64,000 bases of DNA. Origin: Sinosporangium siamense (GTDB lineage Bacteria; Actinomycetota; Actinomycetes; Streptosporangiales; Streptosporangiaceae). This document shows, piece after piece, positions 49,697-58,551 of the stretch. The notes under the pieces were generated by a model. The model was not told the DNA's origin. It saw nothing but the letters and a program-made list of their open reading frames with translations, and did no database searches. The position numbers were made by a program, and so were the translations under genes. The stretch is from assembly GCF_016863435.1 (NCBI RefSeq), contig NZ_BOOW01000050.1, forward strand, positions 1-64,000, written 5' to 3'. The stretch's first letter is position 1. Each line of letters opens with the position of its first letter.

Positions 49697-50314
49697 GTGA
49701 CCGATCAGCAGGGCGCCCCACGCGCGGAGGGCAAACTGCGCAGTGACACCCGCCGCAACCGCCGGCGCCTCCTCGAGGCGGTCGGCGAGCTTGCCCGGGA
49801 AGCGCCCGACCAGCTCACCATGCAAGCCGTCGCGTCCCGTGCGGAGATCGGCCCGGCTACCGCCTACCGCTACTACTCCACGGTGGACGACGTGCTCGCG
49901 GCCTATGTGCTCAGCGTCGTCGAGGAGCTCCGCGATTTCAGCGCGGCGTCGACCGCGGAAGGGCAGCCGCTGTTCGATTCCGTCGTGGACAAATGGGTGG
50001 ACCTGCTCACTGAGCACGGCCCGGCGCTGGTGCAGCTTCGATCCCGGCGAGGTTATCTGGAGCGGCTCCACAACGGGAACGAGATCATAGTCGCCATGCG
50101 GGATGCCTGGTGCAGGCCGGTGCGGGGGCTGCTCGACGACATCGGCCTCCCGGACGAGATAATCGAATACGCCCTGTTCCTTAACAACATGATGTACGAC
50201 CCGCGCGAGATCCAGGACCTGTTGCAGCAGACGGACCTGTCTCGCCGGGAGGTCATCACCCGGCTGACCGAGGCATACCGCAGCGCGTTGCGTGGGTGGG
50301 CGCGGGCGGGCTGA
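49697..50314 (+). CDS. TetR-family regulator
   Basis: A 205-residue regulator with helix-turn-helix NRRRLLEAVGELAREAPDQLTMQAVASRAEIGPATAYRYYSTVDDVLAAYV. The GTG at 49697 is chosen because GGAGG lies 6 nt upstream; the ATG at 49691 directly abuts the GGAGG. It follows the aminotransferase by 108 bp in the same direction and probably controls the RraA operon and perhaps the divergent gamma-glutamyltransferase. Confidence 0.9.
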   Translation: MTDQQGAPRAEGKLRSDTRRNRRRLLEAVGELAREAPDQLTMQAVASRAEIGPATAYRYYSTVDDVLAAYVLSVVEELRDFSAASTAEGQPLFDSVVDKWVDLLTEHGPALVQLRSRRGYLERLHNGNEIIVAMRDAWCRPVRGLLDDIGLPDEIIEYALFLNNMMYDPREIQDLLQQTDLSRREVITRLTEAYRSALRGWARAG

Positions 50315-50379
50315 TCGCCCCGAGGGCCGGTGGGCGCCGGCGCGGATCCGACGGCAATACCGTTGCGGCCGAGCTGAGC

Positions 50380-50655
50380 ACCCACCTGATCTGCGGCAAC
50401 CACGGCGCCCGCAAGACGCCGGCGATCAAGGTGCGGCCGGCCTGCCATGCCCGCTTCCGCATACACTTCACCTCGACCTACCTCTCATGCATCAACCAGG
50501 TCGAGGGCCGGCTCGGCCGGCTCATCCGCCGCGGCATGCACGAAAGCGTCCAGGCGCCGGAGGGCGACATCCGCGCCTGGACAGACCAGTGGAACGCCGA
50601 TCCCCTGCTCTTCGTAAGGGCCAATACCCTCGGCGAAAGCCGTGAAGCCCCATAG
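50380..50655 (+). mobile_element. C-terminal remnant of an IS630-family transposase
   Basis: The frame reads ICGNHGARKTPAIKVRPAC, HARFRIHFTSTYLSCINQVEGRLGRLIRRGMHESVQAPEGDIRAWTDQWNADP, matching the end of IS630-type DDE transposases (DN-x-x-H-K, ...HFTPTYSSWINQVERWFGLL, ...W..NP.PF). The catalytic Asp of the DN motif is changed, a few residues are missing in the ERWFGLLTDK stretch, and no N-terminal half or terminal repeats are visible. It is a dead fragment marking past transposition. Confidence 0.8.
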
Positions 50656-50793
50656 CTCGGCACACGCCTCGGGCCCCGGGCCTCCAGTCGTCGGATTCGG
50701 ACATCTTCCCCCTAGCTTGGCGCGACATGAAGTGATACGTTCCTCTCAATTCATACAAGCCTCCAAGTAGCGAGTCGGCAAAGGGGGCCAGCA

Positions 50794-51591
50794 GTGGCCA
50801 CACAACAGATAAAGCACGAACCCGTAAGTTCCATACGGGCGGGCGATCTCGAAGTCGGATACATCGACAGTGGCAGTGGTGTGCCGCTCGTGCTCGTTCA
50901 CGGCGGCGAGAGCGACAGAACCCAGTTCGCCACACTCCGCGCGCACCTCGGCGCGGGAATTCGGGCGATCTCCTATGATCAACGCGATTCGGGGATCACC
51001 GTGAACCCACCGGTTCCTTACACGCCAGGCGACCTCGCCGATGACCTCGTCGCCTTGCTGGACGCGCTGGGGCTCGAGCGTGCGCACCTGCTGGGCACCT
51101 CCTTCGGCGGCACCGTCGTGCAGCACGCCGCGCTCCGGCATCCCGAGCGGGTCGCATCCCTCATTCTGGTCGCCACCACACCGAGCTTCGCGTTGTGTCC
51201 CAAGACGGTCGACGAGCTGTTTGACATGTCCCACGACGACCGGCAGAAGGCGGTCGCGGACCTTTTCATCACACCCGAGGGCCAGGCCAAGCTCCAGACC
51301 CGGGCCGCCCGGACGCTTGCCGTCCGTGATCCCGAGAAGAGCGGCCGCCGTCACGATGCCGCCCGGCAGCACGAGATCCGGGACCACCTCGGGGAGATCG
51401 CCGCACCTACCCTGATCGTGCACGGCACGGAGGACCTGCTGGCGCCCTACTCCGGCGCCGCCTTGATGGAGCAGCGGATTCCGAACGCCGAACTGCGTTC
51501 GATCGAAGGTGGGCGCCACGGGATCACGATGGAGTTCGCGGAGCCGATCGCCGGCTGGGTGCGCGAGTTCCTCGGAGTGGCAGCAGCGTGA
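50794..51591 (+). CDS. Alpha/beta hydrolase
   Basis: A 265-residue hydrolase: GVPLVLVHGGESDRTQF (oxyanion HG), ISYDQRDSG, the nucleophile elbow GTSFGGTVVQHAALRHPERV, an Asp near LIVHGTEDLLAPY and the catalytic histidine in GGRHGITMEF. This is the typical esterase/epoxide-hydrolase-like group acting on small esters or lactones; the substrate is unknown. GTG start lies after the weak site AAGGGGG. It stands next to an IS630 scrap. Confidence 0.9.
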   Translation: MATQQIKHEPVSSIRAGDLEVGYIDSGSGVPLVLVHGGESDRTQFATLRAHLGAGIRAISYDQRDSGITVNPPVPYTPGDLADDLVALLDALGLERAHLLGTSFGGTVVQHAALRHPERVASLILVATTPSFALCPKTVDELFDMSHDDRQKAVADLFITPEGQAKLQTRAARTLAVRDPEKSGRRHDAARQHEIRDHLGEIAAPTLIVHGTEDLLAPYSGAALMEQRIPNAELRSIEGGRHGITMEFAEPIAGWVREFLGVAAA

Positions 51592-51633
51592 GCGCCGCGA
51601 CACACGCCCACGCCCGGCGGGCCCTGACACCGG

Positions 51634-51699
51634 GCTCTGCCGTACGCGACACATGCCCGCGTCCGGTGCATACGGCAGGGGTGTACGGCAACGCCGTAC
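51634..51699. repeat. Nested GTACGGC inverted repeats between genes
   Basis: TGCCGTA (51634-51640) can pair with TACGGCA (51671-51677), and GTACGGC-AAC-GCCGTAC (51683-51699) forms a perfect hairpin. They fill the gap after the hydrolase gene and may act as its terminator. Confidence 0.5.
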
Positions 51700-51769
51700 C
51701 GGCCGGGGCGCTCTTCACCGTCGCGACTGCCGCGGTGCTTGTGCCGGCTCACAATCAGCGGGGGCAGCG

Positions 51770-52882
51770 ATGATCGACGCCGGACGCGAGGTCGCGCACC
51801 GGATGGCCGAGGCGGCCCTGGCGTGGCTGGACTCCCTGGACGCCGGCCAGCGTACAGCGGCGGTCGGACCACCGCCGGGCGCCGACGGCGGTGCCGAGTC
51901 CGAACGCACCCGCTGGTTCTATACCCCCACCGATCACGGCGGCCTCACCTTCCACCAGCAGCGCCCCGCTCAGCACCGGCTGGTGATGCGGCTGGTCGCG
52001 AGCGGACTGTCAGAAGCCGGATACACCACCGTCGCCACCGTGCTCGGCCTTGAGAACGTGCTCGATCGCATCGAGGGCTTCTCGGTGAACTGGGGGCGGG
52101 AACGCACTCGCGACCCCGGTATGTACTACCTGCGGGTCTTCGGCGAGCCCGGCGGGCCGCAGCCGTGGGGATGGAGGTTCGGCGGCCACCATGTCTCGCT
52201 CAACTATCTCGTGGTGGACGGGCGCGTCGCCGCCACCACGCCGTGCTTCCTGGGCGCCGATCCGGCCGGGTCGCCGCTGCTGGGCGGTGCGACGCTGCGC
52301 CCGCTGGGGACGGCCGAGGACCTGGCCCGCGAGCTGGTCCGCTCCCTGCGCCCCGAGCTCGCCGCCCACGCGGTGCTGCTGGCGCGCGCCCCGAACGACA
52401 TCGTGGCGGGCAACAGCGACCGGATCGACGACCGCGTGGTGAGGCGCAGCGAACTCTGGCGCCCCGGACAGCACGTTCCGGACCGTGCCGAGAACCCCGC
52501 CACCGGCCTCTACGGTGCGGACCAGCGGGCGCTGGCCCTCACCCCGGCCCCCAAGGGCGTGCCGGGCGCCGAGCTCGACGCCGCGCAGCGGGAGTTGCTG
52601 CGCGCCCTGCTCGGCACCTACCTCGGCCGCGTCCCAGGCGGAGTGTCCCCGCTGTCCCGATATGACGACCCGGCGGCGCTGGACGCCGTGCACCTCGCCT
52701 GGGCCGGCTCCACCACGGCGGGCGAGCCGCACTACTACCGCCTGCAGGGCCCGCGGCTGCTCGTCGAGTGGACCAACATCCACCGCGGCGTCAACCACGC
52801 CCACACCGTGTGGCGGGACCCGGAGACCGACTTCGGCGGCGATGTTCTCGCCGCCCACCACGCCGCCCACCATGTGCCATGA
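51770..52882 (+). CDS. DUF3500-family protein
   Basis: A 370-residue protein: REVAHRMAEAALAWLDSLDAGQRTAA, TRWFYTPTDHGGLTFHQQRPAQHRLVMRLVASGLSEAGYTTVATVLGLENVLDRIEG and the hallmark WGWRFGGHHVSLNYLVVDGRVA, then PHYYRLQGPRLLVEWTN. All are features of DUF3500, whose activity is unknown. The ATG at 51770 has GGGG(CAG) upstream; the in-frame extension to 51509 overlaps the hydrolase gene and is not family-like. A gamma-glutamyltransferase remnant follows it. Confidence 0.9.
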   Translation: MIDAGREVAHRMAEAALAWLDSLDAGQRTAAVGPPPGADGGAESERTRWFYTPTDHGGLTFHQQRPAQHRLVMRLVASGLSEAGYTTVATVLGLENVLDRIEGFSVNWGRERTRDPGMYYLRVFGEPGGPQPWGWRFGGHHVSLNYLVVDGRVAATTPCFLGADPAGSPLLGGATLRPLGTAEDLARELVRSLRPELAAHAVLLARAPNDIVAGNSDRIDDRVVRRSELWRPGQHVPDRAENPATGLYGADQRALALTPAPKGVPGAELDAAQRELLRALLGTYLGRVPGGVSPLSRYDDPAALDAVHLAWAGSTTAGEPHYYRLQGPRLLVEWTNIHRGVNHAHTVWRDPETDFGGDVLAAHHAAHHVP

Positions 52883-52923
52883 GAACGGGATGTGACAACA
52901 TGGCCGGTCAAGAGCCATTACCG

Positions 52924-53151
52924 ATGACGCGCCCCGGGCTATGGGGCAGGTGCGGGTCAACGCATTGGCCGGCTTCCGCCGTACTGGAGCAGGGTGGCGA
53001 CGCGTTCGACGCGGCGACGGCCGGTGCCTTCGTGGCCCACGGTGATCTTGTCGCCGGGTTCGCGACCGCGGCACGCTCGTCTCCGCTTGTGCCGGCGGGA
53101 CAGAGCCACACTCCGCGGGGAGCGTCCGCGGCGAACGCGGCAGGGCGATGA
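52924..53151 (+). pseudogene. N-terminal remnant of a second gamma-glutamyltransferase
   Basis: MTRPGLWGRCGSTHWPASAVLEQGGDAFDAATAGAFV aligns with the start of the intact enzyme at 47451 (MFTTRPELAGNFGMVASTHWLASATGMSVLEGGGNAFDAAVAAGFV). After about 40 residues the match ends and the frame runs out at 53151. The catalytic part is gone. Confidence 0.75.
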
Positions 53152-53891
53152 GCGCCGTCGCGTCCGGCACCCGCACAGGCGGCGGGTTTGTGCGACGGCA
53201 TGTCACGCCACTGGGTCTGATGCTCGCCCTCACCTTCGCGACGGGGGTCGTCGACGCCGTCGGATATCTACGCCTGGACCAGGTGTTCGCGGGCAACATG
53301 ACCGGCAACGTGGTCATCCTCGGCATGGCGCTCACAGGCGTGACGGGGCTGCCCGTGCTCGGTCCGGTCATGGCGCTGGTCTTCTTTCTCGCCGGCGCGG
53401 CCGTGGCCGGGCGGGTGCTGCGCACCGCCGCCCCGGGCTGGAGCCGCCGGTGCACCGGTCTGCTGGGCGGCGTCGGACTGGTCCTGGCCGCCACGGCGCT
53501 CTGCTTGGCACTAACCGGGGTGGGCGCCCCCGCCGTCCGCGCGTCGATGGCGTCGTCGCTCGCCCTGGCGATGGGAGTGCAGGCGGCGACGGCCCGCCAC
53601 CTGGCAGTGAAGGACGTCACCACCGTGGTCGTCACCTCCACGCTGACCGGCCTCGCGGCGGACTCCCGGCTGGGAGCGGCCCGCGGTCAAGGGGCACTGC
53701 GCCGAGGCGCGGTCGTCGCGCTCATTACCATCGGAGCGGTCACCGGCGCGGCGCTGTGCCAGCTCAACGAAGGTCTCGCGGTGGTGGCGGCGGCGCTCGT
53801 CGTGCTGGCCGTGACCGGCCTCGGCCACGCGTCCGCTCGCTCCGCCGAGCACATGGCGGCAGCCACTACGGGATCGGCGAGCAGTTCCTAA
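53148..53891 (+). CDS. DUF1275 (YoaK)-family membrane protein
   Basis: A 247-residue protein with six hydrophobic segments: LMLALTFATGVVDAVGYLRLDQVFAGNMTGNVVILGMAL is the DUF1275 signature, with MALVFFLAGAAVAGRVLR, AMGVQAATARHLAVKDVTTVVVTSTLTGLAADSRLG in the second half. Function unknown; it may be a transporter or insertion-assisted membrane protein. Its ATG overlaps the stop of the remnant reading frame (ATGA), a chance or relic coupling. Confidence 0.9.
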   Translation: MSAVASGTRTGGGFVRRHVTPLGLMLALTFATGVVDAVGYLRLDQVFAGNMTGNVVILGMALTGVTGLPVLGPVMALVFFLAGAAVAGRVLRTAAPGWSRRCTGLLGGVGLVLAATALCLALTGVGAPAVRASMASSLALAMGVQAATARHLAVKDVTTVVVTSTLTGLAADSRLGAARGQGALRRGAVVALITIGAVTGAALCQLNEGLAVVAAALVVLAVTGLGHASARSAEHMAAATTGSASSS

Positions 53892-54025
53892 GCATCGGCC
53901 CCGCACTTACCCAACCACCCCCGGCTTCGGCGCGACGACACTGTTCGTCGACGACGAGTACTTCACACCCCGGCACACACCTCCACCCTGGCCGCGTTCG
54001 CGGCGATCGTCGACGGAGACCTGTG
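53892..54025. other. Decayed coding-like sequence
   Basis: In shifting frames the DNA reads HYGIGEQFLSIGPALT (from about 53863, overlapping the DUF1275 end) and then FGATTLFVDDEYFTP and HTSTLAAFAAIVDGDL before a TGA at 54025. It looks like the frameshifted end of an unidentified gene. Confidence 0.35.
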
Positions 54026-54250
54026 ATGACGACCCCCCAAAAGCTCATCGCCGAGATCGGCGACCGGACCCCCGCCCACCGCGACCGCGCCATCGACGGC
54101 CTGTGCGCCCTGCCCCTCCTCGCCGTCCCGGCCGGCCGCCGGCCGCTCGGCGGCTCCACCCTCGACACCGGCATCTCCCTTCTGGCCGGCGGCCACGCGT
54201 CGTACTGCCGGCCCCTTACTCGTCCGGCAACGAGGAAAGGACGCTCATGA
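54026..54250 (+). pseudogene. N-terminal remnant of an acyltransferase-3-type membrane protein
   Basis: MTTPQKLIAEIGDRTPAHRDRAIDGLCALPLLAV resembles the opening of acyltransferase-3 proteins (...RDR.IDGLRALAILGVV.GHW), but the first transmembrane helix and catalytic His are replaced by unrelated residues and the frame ends after 74 codons. The stop overlaps the MFS start. It is a truncated relic. Confidence 0.55.
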
Positions 54251-55641
54251 CCACAACCCAGGCTCCCCCGGTCCGCATCGGGAAGGCCGCCGTCGCGGCT
54301 CTCGGCATGCTGGCGACCTCCGCCGGCGCCCTGGAGTCGGTGGTGGCACCGACGCTCCCGCTGTTGCAACGCGAATTGTCGTTGGGGCCTGCCGAAGGGG
54401 CACTGCTCAGCATCGCGATGCTCATCACCGGTGCTCTTGTCGCGCCCATCGCGGGCAATCTCGGTGACCGCTACGGCGGGAAATGGGTCATGATCCGGCT
54501 GATGGCGGTGGTGTCGGTCGGCGGTCTGGTGTCCGCGCTGGCACCGAACCTGCCGGTGCTGCTGCTGGGGCAGGTACTGCAGGGCGCGATGGTGGGCGCG
54601 ATGCCACTCTCGTTCATCCTGGTGCGCAACTACCTCCCAGTGGGAGAGTCCAAGGTGGCCATCGGGGTGGTCAGCGGGTTGTTCATCGGCGGCGGCATGC
54701 TGGGAACGCTCATAGCCGGGCCCATCGCGGAAGGGCTGTCCCGGCACTGGATGTTCGCGATCCCGACGTTGGCCATCATCCTGACGACCCTGCTCGTCCA
54801 CTGGCTGATGCCGAACGATCCGCCGTCCCAGTCGGACGCCAGGATCGACTGGCCCGGTCTGGCTCTCCTGAGCGGCATCTTGCTGACGCTCATGCTCGGG
54901 CTCTCGATGGCGCCCGAGGTCGGCAGCCGGCCGCTCCTGCTCGGCGCCCTCGTCGTGCTCCTGGCCGTCCTCGTGGCCGGATGGATCCACGTTGAACGCC
55001 GGTCACCCTCGCCGATGGTCAATCTGCGGCTGCTCGCGAAACCTGCGATATGGAGCTCCTATGTGATCACATTCGCCGTTTGCATAGGTGTCTCACTGTC
55101 GATGTATCTCGTTCCGCAGCTGTTCGCGCTGTCCGCCGACGGGTACGGCTTCGGCGCCAGCGCCACCGACATCGGGCTTTACCTGCTGCCGGGCGCCATC
55201 GCGGCGGCGCTCGCCGGGCCGGTCGCCGGAATCGCGACGCGGCGTTTCGGCTCGTCCGCCGTGGTCGCTGCCGGAATCGCCGTCACGACGGCCACGTTGG
55301 TCGCTCTGGTGTTCCTGCACAGCGAGATCTGGCACCTCGTCGTCGGCAAGGTGGTGATCGCCCTGGCCAGTGGTGTCTGCATCACGGCGGTGGTCGTCAA
55401 GACGGCCACCTCTGTCGATCAGGGCGACACCGGCACCGCCACCAGCCTGGTCCTGGTGACCCGCGTGATCGGCTTCGCGGCGGGCGCACAGATCAGCGGT
55501 GCCTTCCTCGCCGCCGGGATCCCTTCCGGGTCGAATGTCCCGGCCGAATCAGCCTTTATCACCGGCTTCGTCATCGCCGGCGTCGTCACGGCGCTATCCC
55601 TGCTTGTCGTCCGTACCATGAGCAAAGGAGTCAAGGAATGA
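54247..55641 (+). CDS. MFS transporter, 14-helix drug-efflux-like
   Basis: A 464-residue major facilitator protein with LESVVAPTLPLLQRELSLGPAEGALLSIAMLITGALVAPIAGNLGDRYGGKWVMIRLM, which includes the loop 2-3 motif GNLGDRYGGK, and about 12-14 hydrophobic segments. GGAAAGGA lies 6-13 nt before the ATG at 54247. Its stop overlaps the monooxygenase ATG, so both form an operon: the pair could modify and export a drug or a metabolite. Confidence 0.9.
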   Translation: MTTTQAPPVRIGKAAVAALGMLATSAGALESVVAPTLPLLQRELSLGPAEGALLSIAMLITGALVAPIAGNLGDRYGGKWVMIRLMAVVSVGGLVSALAPNLPVLLLGQVLQGAMVGAMPLSFILVRNYLPVGESKVAIGVVSGLFIGGGMLGTLIAGPIAEGLSRHWMFAIPTLAIILTTLLVHWLMPNDPPSQSDARIDWPGLALLSGILLTLMLGLSMAPEVGSRPLLLGALVVLLAVLVAGWIHVERRSPSPMVNLRLLAKPAIWSSYVITFAVCIGVSLSMYLVPQLFALSADGYGFGASATDIGLYLLPGAIAAALAGPVAGIATRRFGSSAVVAAGIAVTTATLVALVFLHSEIWHLVVGKVVIALASGVCITAVVVKTATSVDQGDTGTATSLVLVTRVIGFAAGAQISGAFLAAGIPSGSNVPAESAFITGFVIAGVVTALSLLVVRTMSKGVKE

Positions 55642-56885
55642 CGCGCATTGATCTAATGACGGATATCCGTGCCAAGCCGCGGCGCAAGGTCCTTATATCG
55701 GGGGCCAGCATCGCGGGGCCCGCCCTCGCGTTCTGGCTGAACCGCTACGGATACGAAGTCACGGTGGTGGAGAAGGCGGGCACGCTTCGTGCCGGTGGTT
55801 ACCCCATCGACGTGCGCGGCACCGCACTGGAGGTCGTCCGGAGGATGGGCATCCTGCCACGACTGCGGGACACGCACATCGACCTGCGTCGGTTGACCTT
55901 CCTCGACGGGGACGGCGGCGAGGTGGCCTCGATCCACCCGCATTCCGTCACCGGCGGTGTCGCGGGGCGGGACCTGGAGGTGCGGCGCGGGGATCTGACC
56001 GACGCTCTGTATTCCGCGGTTCGCGACGACGTGGAGTTCTTGTTCAACGACTCCATCGACACCCTCGACCAGTCCGGCCACGGGGTCGACGTGACCTTCC
56101 GCGGGGGCGGCAAACGTACGTTCGACATGGTGTTCGGTGCGGAGGGCATGCACTCGCGCACCCGGGAGATGCTGTTCGGCCCCGAAGAGCAGTTTCACCG
56201 GTACCTCGGCTACTGCTTCGCCGTGTTCACCATGCCCAACACCTTCGGGCTCTCCCACGAGACCATGATGTGGAACACCCCGGGCAGGGCCGCGGCGCTT
56301 TACGCCGTGGGGGACAACGACGAAGTGCACGCCTTCCTGAACTTCGCCCAGCCGGAACCACCGTTCGACGCGTTCCCGAACCTGGAAGCCCAGCAGAACC
56401 TGGTCGCCGAGATCTTCGCCGACGCGGGATGGGAGGTGCCGGGCATGCTGGCCGCCATGCGCGACGCGGATGATCTGTTCTTCGACGCGGTCGGCCAGAT
56501 CCGCATGCCCCGCTGGTCCAGCGGCAGGGTCGCGCTGGTGGGCGACGCCGCGTATGCTCCCTCATTCCTAACCGGCCAGGGCACCAGCCTCGCGCTCGTC
56601 GGCGCGTATATGCTGGCCGGTTCCCTGGCCGGTTCCCTGGCCGAACGGGACCACGCCGCGGGCTTCGCCGCCTATGAACACAGCACCCGTGAGTTCGTGA
56701 CCGTGAACCAGGGGCTGGTGGGTGAGGGCGGTGCCACACTCTTCCCGACCACCGCTGAAGCCCTGGAGCAGCGCAACAACAGGCTGCGCAGTCTCAGCAC
56801 CATGCCCTCCGCGGAGGGACGACCGGCCCATTCGGCTCTTACCCTGCCTGAATTCATGCCCATGGCGTCCGGGCACGCGCGCTGA
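55638..56885 (+). CDS. FAD-dependent monooxygenase
   Basis: A 415-residue class A flavin monooxygenase: KVLISGASIAGPALAFWLNRYGYEVTVVEKAG (GxGxxG-like FAD motif), the middle FAD/NADPH DG motif FDMVFGAEGMHSRTRE, and the C-terminal VALVGDAAYAPSFLTGQGTSLALVGAYMLAGSLA (GD motif). These hydroxylate or epoxidise aromatic or polyketide substrates; related proteins inactivate tetracyclines and rifamycins. ATGA overlap with the MFS gene. The combination with an efflux pump makes drug inactivation possible, but this is inference. Confidence 0.92.
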   Translation: MTRIDLMTDIRAKPRRKVLISGASIAGPALAFWLNRYGYEVTVVEKAGTLRAGGYPIDVRGTALEVVRRMGILPRLRDTHIDLRRLTFLDGDGGEVASIHPHSVTGGVAGRDLEVRRGDLTDALYSAVRDDVEFLFNDSIDTLDQSGHGVDVTFRGGGKRTFDMVFGAEGMHSRTREMLFGPEEQFHRYLGYCFAVFTMPNTFGLSHETMMWNTPGRAAALYAVGDNDEVHAFLNFAQPEPPFDAFPNLEAQQNLVAEIFADAGWEVPGMLAAMRDADDLFFDAVGQIRMPRWSSGRVALVGDAAYAPSFLTGQGTSLALVGAYMLAGSLAGSLAERDHAAGFAAYEHSTREFVTVNQGLVGEGGATLFPTTAEALEQRNNRLRSLSTMPSAEGRPAHSALTLPEFMPMASGHAR

Positions 56886-56941
56886 CGACGGGCGTCACCG
56901 GCGGCCGGGACCGGCGGCCCGGACCCGGCGCTGGTGTCAGT

Positions 56942-57004
56942 GGGTGCGCTGACCTGCGGAGCGCTACCCCGGCGGCCTGGGTGCGCTGACCTGCGGAGCG
57001 CTAC
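56942..57004 (+). repeat. Two 26-bp direct repeats, hairpin-forming
   Basis: Two copies of a 26-bp unit (56942-56967 and 56979-57004), starting GGGTGCGCTGACCTGCGGAG, repeat with a 37-bp period just after the monooxygenase gene. Each contains GCGCT...AGCGC, able to form a small stem. The rest of 56886-57390 shows no gene. Confidence 0.75.
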
Positions 57005-57390
57005 GGCCCCGGGCCGGTCAACTGGGCGCTCTGGCTCCGCAGTACAGCGGCGATGGGGTGGGGCTCGACGGGCCGTCTCGTGGTATCCCGCCGGATGCCC
57101 GGCTCCGACCCGGCTCGGACAAGCTCTGGGCCGCCCCTGTGCTCCCTCGACGCGCTCTCCTGCCGAGGGCAAGGGGGACCAACCCGTACTGAACATCCCC
57201 CAAGGCCACATGCCCCCACCGTCCTGCGCTGCGGTCGACTTCGACTCCACACATGATTGACCTCCTTCCCAGGGGGCACCACACACCGCCTCAGGTGTGC
57301 ATTCGGAGTCTCGATGGCCGACCGATGTCACACCTGCGGCTCCCGTTCGCTCTTATGAGGTGACAGCGCAGCTGAAAAGGGGGAGTGCAG
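57005..57390. other. Intergenic region upstream of the FAD oxidoreductase
   Basis: These 386 bp carry no recognisable coding sequence. AGGTGTG (57293-57299) and CACACCT (57341-57347) form a widely spaced inverted repeat about 45-100 bp before the start codon and could be an operator of the oxidoreductase-sigma operon. Confidence 0.4.
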
Positions 57391-58551
57391 ATGTCGAGCG
57401 AGATCACGATCGTCGGTGGAGGGCTGGCCGGGTTGGTCGCGGCCATCGCGTGCGCGGAAGCAGGGGCCCGGGTCACGCTGCATGAGGCGCACGGCACGCT
57501 CGGCGGGCGGGGGCGCGCGAGCGAGGCGCCATATGTGGCCCACGAAGGGCCGCATGTCTTCTACGCCGACGGTCCGCATTGGGAATGGCTGGCCGAGCGC
57601 GGGCTGACCGGGCCGCTCGGCAGGCCGAAGGCCAGGGACGCGGTGCGCTTGGGGTTCGTGCGCGGAGGCCGGATGCGCAGGCTGCCGCCGGCGGGTTTCA
57701 TCCGGATGACGATGCTGGACCGCGGGCGGAAGGCTCCGGTGGATCAGGACTTCTTCAGCTGGGCGTCCAGGACGCACGGGGAGGAGGTCGCCCGGCGGGC
57801 CGCGAACGCCATCAGCGTGGTCACCTTCGACGCCGACACAGGACGGCTGTCGGCGGCGTTCGTGTGGGAGCAGCTGCGCCGGGTGTTCGCGCCGGGGCCA
57901 CCCGCGGTCCGGTGGGTGATCGGCGGCTGGCAGGCTGTTGTCAGCCGGTTGGAGGCCCGTGCCCGGGAGATGGGGGTGCGCGTGGAGCTGAACTCCAGGG
58001 TCACCGAGCTGCCGAATGGGCCCGTGATCGTGGCGACGGAGCTGTCGTCTGCCCGCGTCCTGCTGGGCGACCCTTCGCTGACGTGGGAGAGTGGCAACTG
58101 CGCGATGCTCGACCTGGCCGTCCGCCCGGACCCGCGCGACCGCTTCATCTGCTTTGACCTGGACTCTGGTGGCTTCCACGAGAGCTACTCGATGCAGGAC
58201 CCCACGGTGGTGCCGCGAGGGGAGACGCTGTTCCAGGTCGCCATGCCGGTACGGCAGGGCGAGAGCAGAAAGCAGGCCGGCGACAGGCTGGAGGCGTTCA
58301 CCGACTTGACGGTGCCCGGCTGGCGGGAGCGCACGACCTGGCGGCGGTCGGGGTTCGCCAAGGGACGCAGCGGGGCTCTGGACCTGCCCGGGCTGACCTG
58401 GCGCGACCGTCCGGCGATCGAACGGGGCGACGGGGTGTACTTGGTGGGAGACATGGTGGCCGCCCCCGGCATGCGAGGTGAGATCTCGGTCAACAGCGCG
58501 GTCCAGGCGGCGAAGAAGGCATTGCGCTCGGTGTCGGGGGCCGCGCTGTGA
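57391..58551 (+). CDS. FAD-dependent oxidoreductase, amine oxidase/phytoene desaturase-like
   Basis: A 386-residue flavoprotein: SEITIVGGGLAGLVAAIACAEAGARVTLHEAHGTLGGRGRAS carries the dinucleotide-binding GxGxxG and the following GGR of the desaturase/amine oxidase type; the C terminus GVYLVGDMVAAPGMRGEISVNSAVQAAKKAL closes the FAD site. The substrate is unknown. ATG at 57391 with GGGGGAG 8 nt upstream. Its stop overlaps the sigma-factor GTG, the usual context of ECF41 sigma factors, which co-occur with oxidoreductases. Confidence 0.88.
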   Translation: MSSEITIVGGGLAGLVAAIACAEAGARVTLHEAHGTLGGRGRASEAPYVAHEGPHVFYADGPHWEWLAERGLTGPLGRPKARDAVRLGFVRGGRMRRLPPAGFIRMTMLDRGRKAPVDQDFFSWASRTHGEEVARRAANAISVVTFDADTGRLSAAFVWEQLRRVFAPGPPAVRWVIGGWQAVVSRLEARAREMGVRVELNSRVTELPNGPVIVATELSSARVLLGDPSLTWESGNCAMLDLAVRPDPRDRFICFDLDSGGFHESYSMQDPTVVPRGETLFQVAMPVRQGESRKQAGDRLEAFTDLTVPGWRERTTWRRSGFAKGRSGALDLPGLTWRDRPAIERGDGVYLVGDMVAAPGMRGEISVNSAVQAAKKALRSVSGAAL

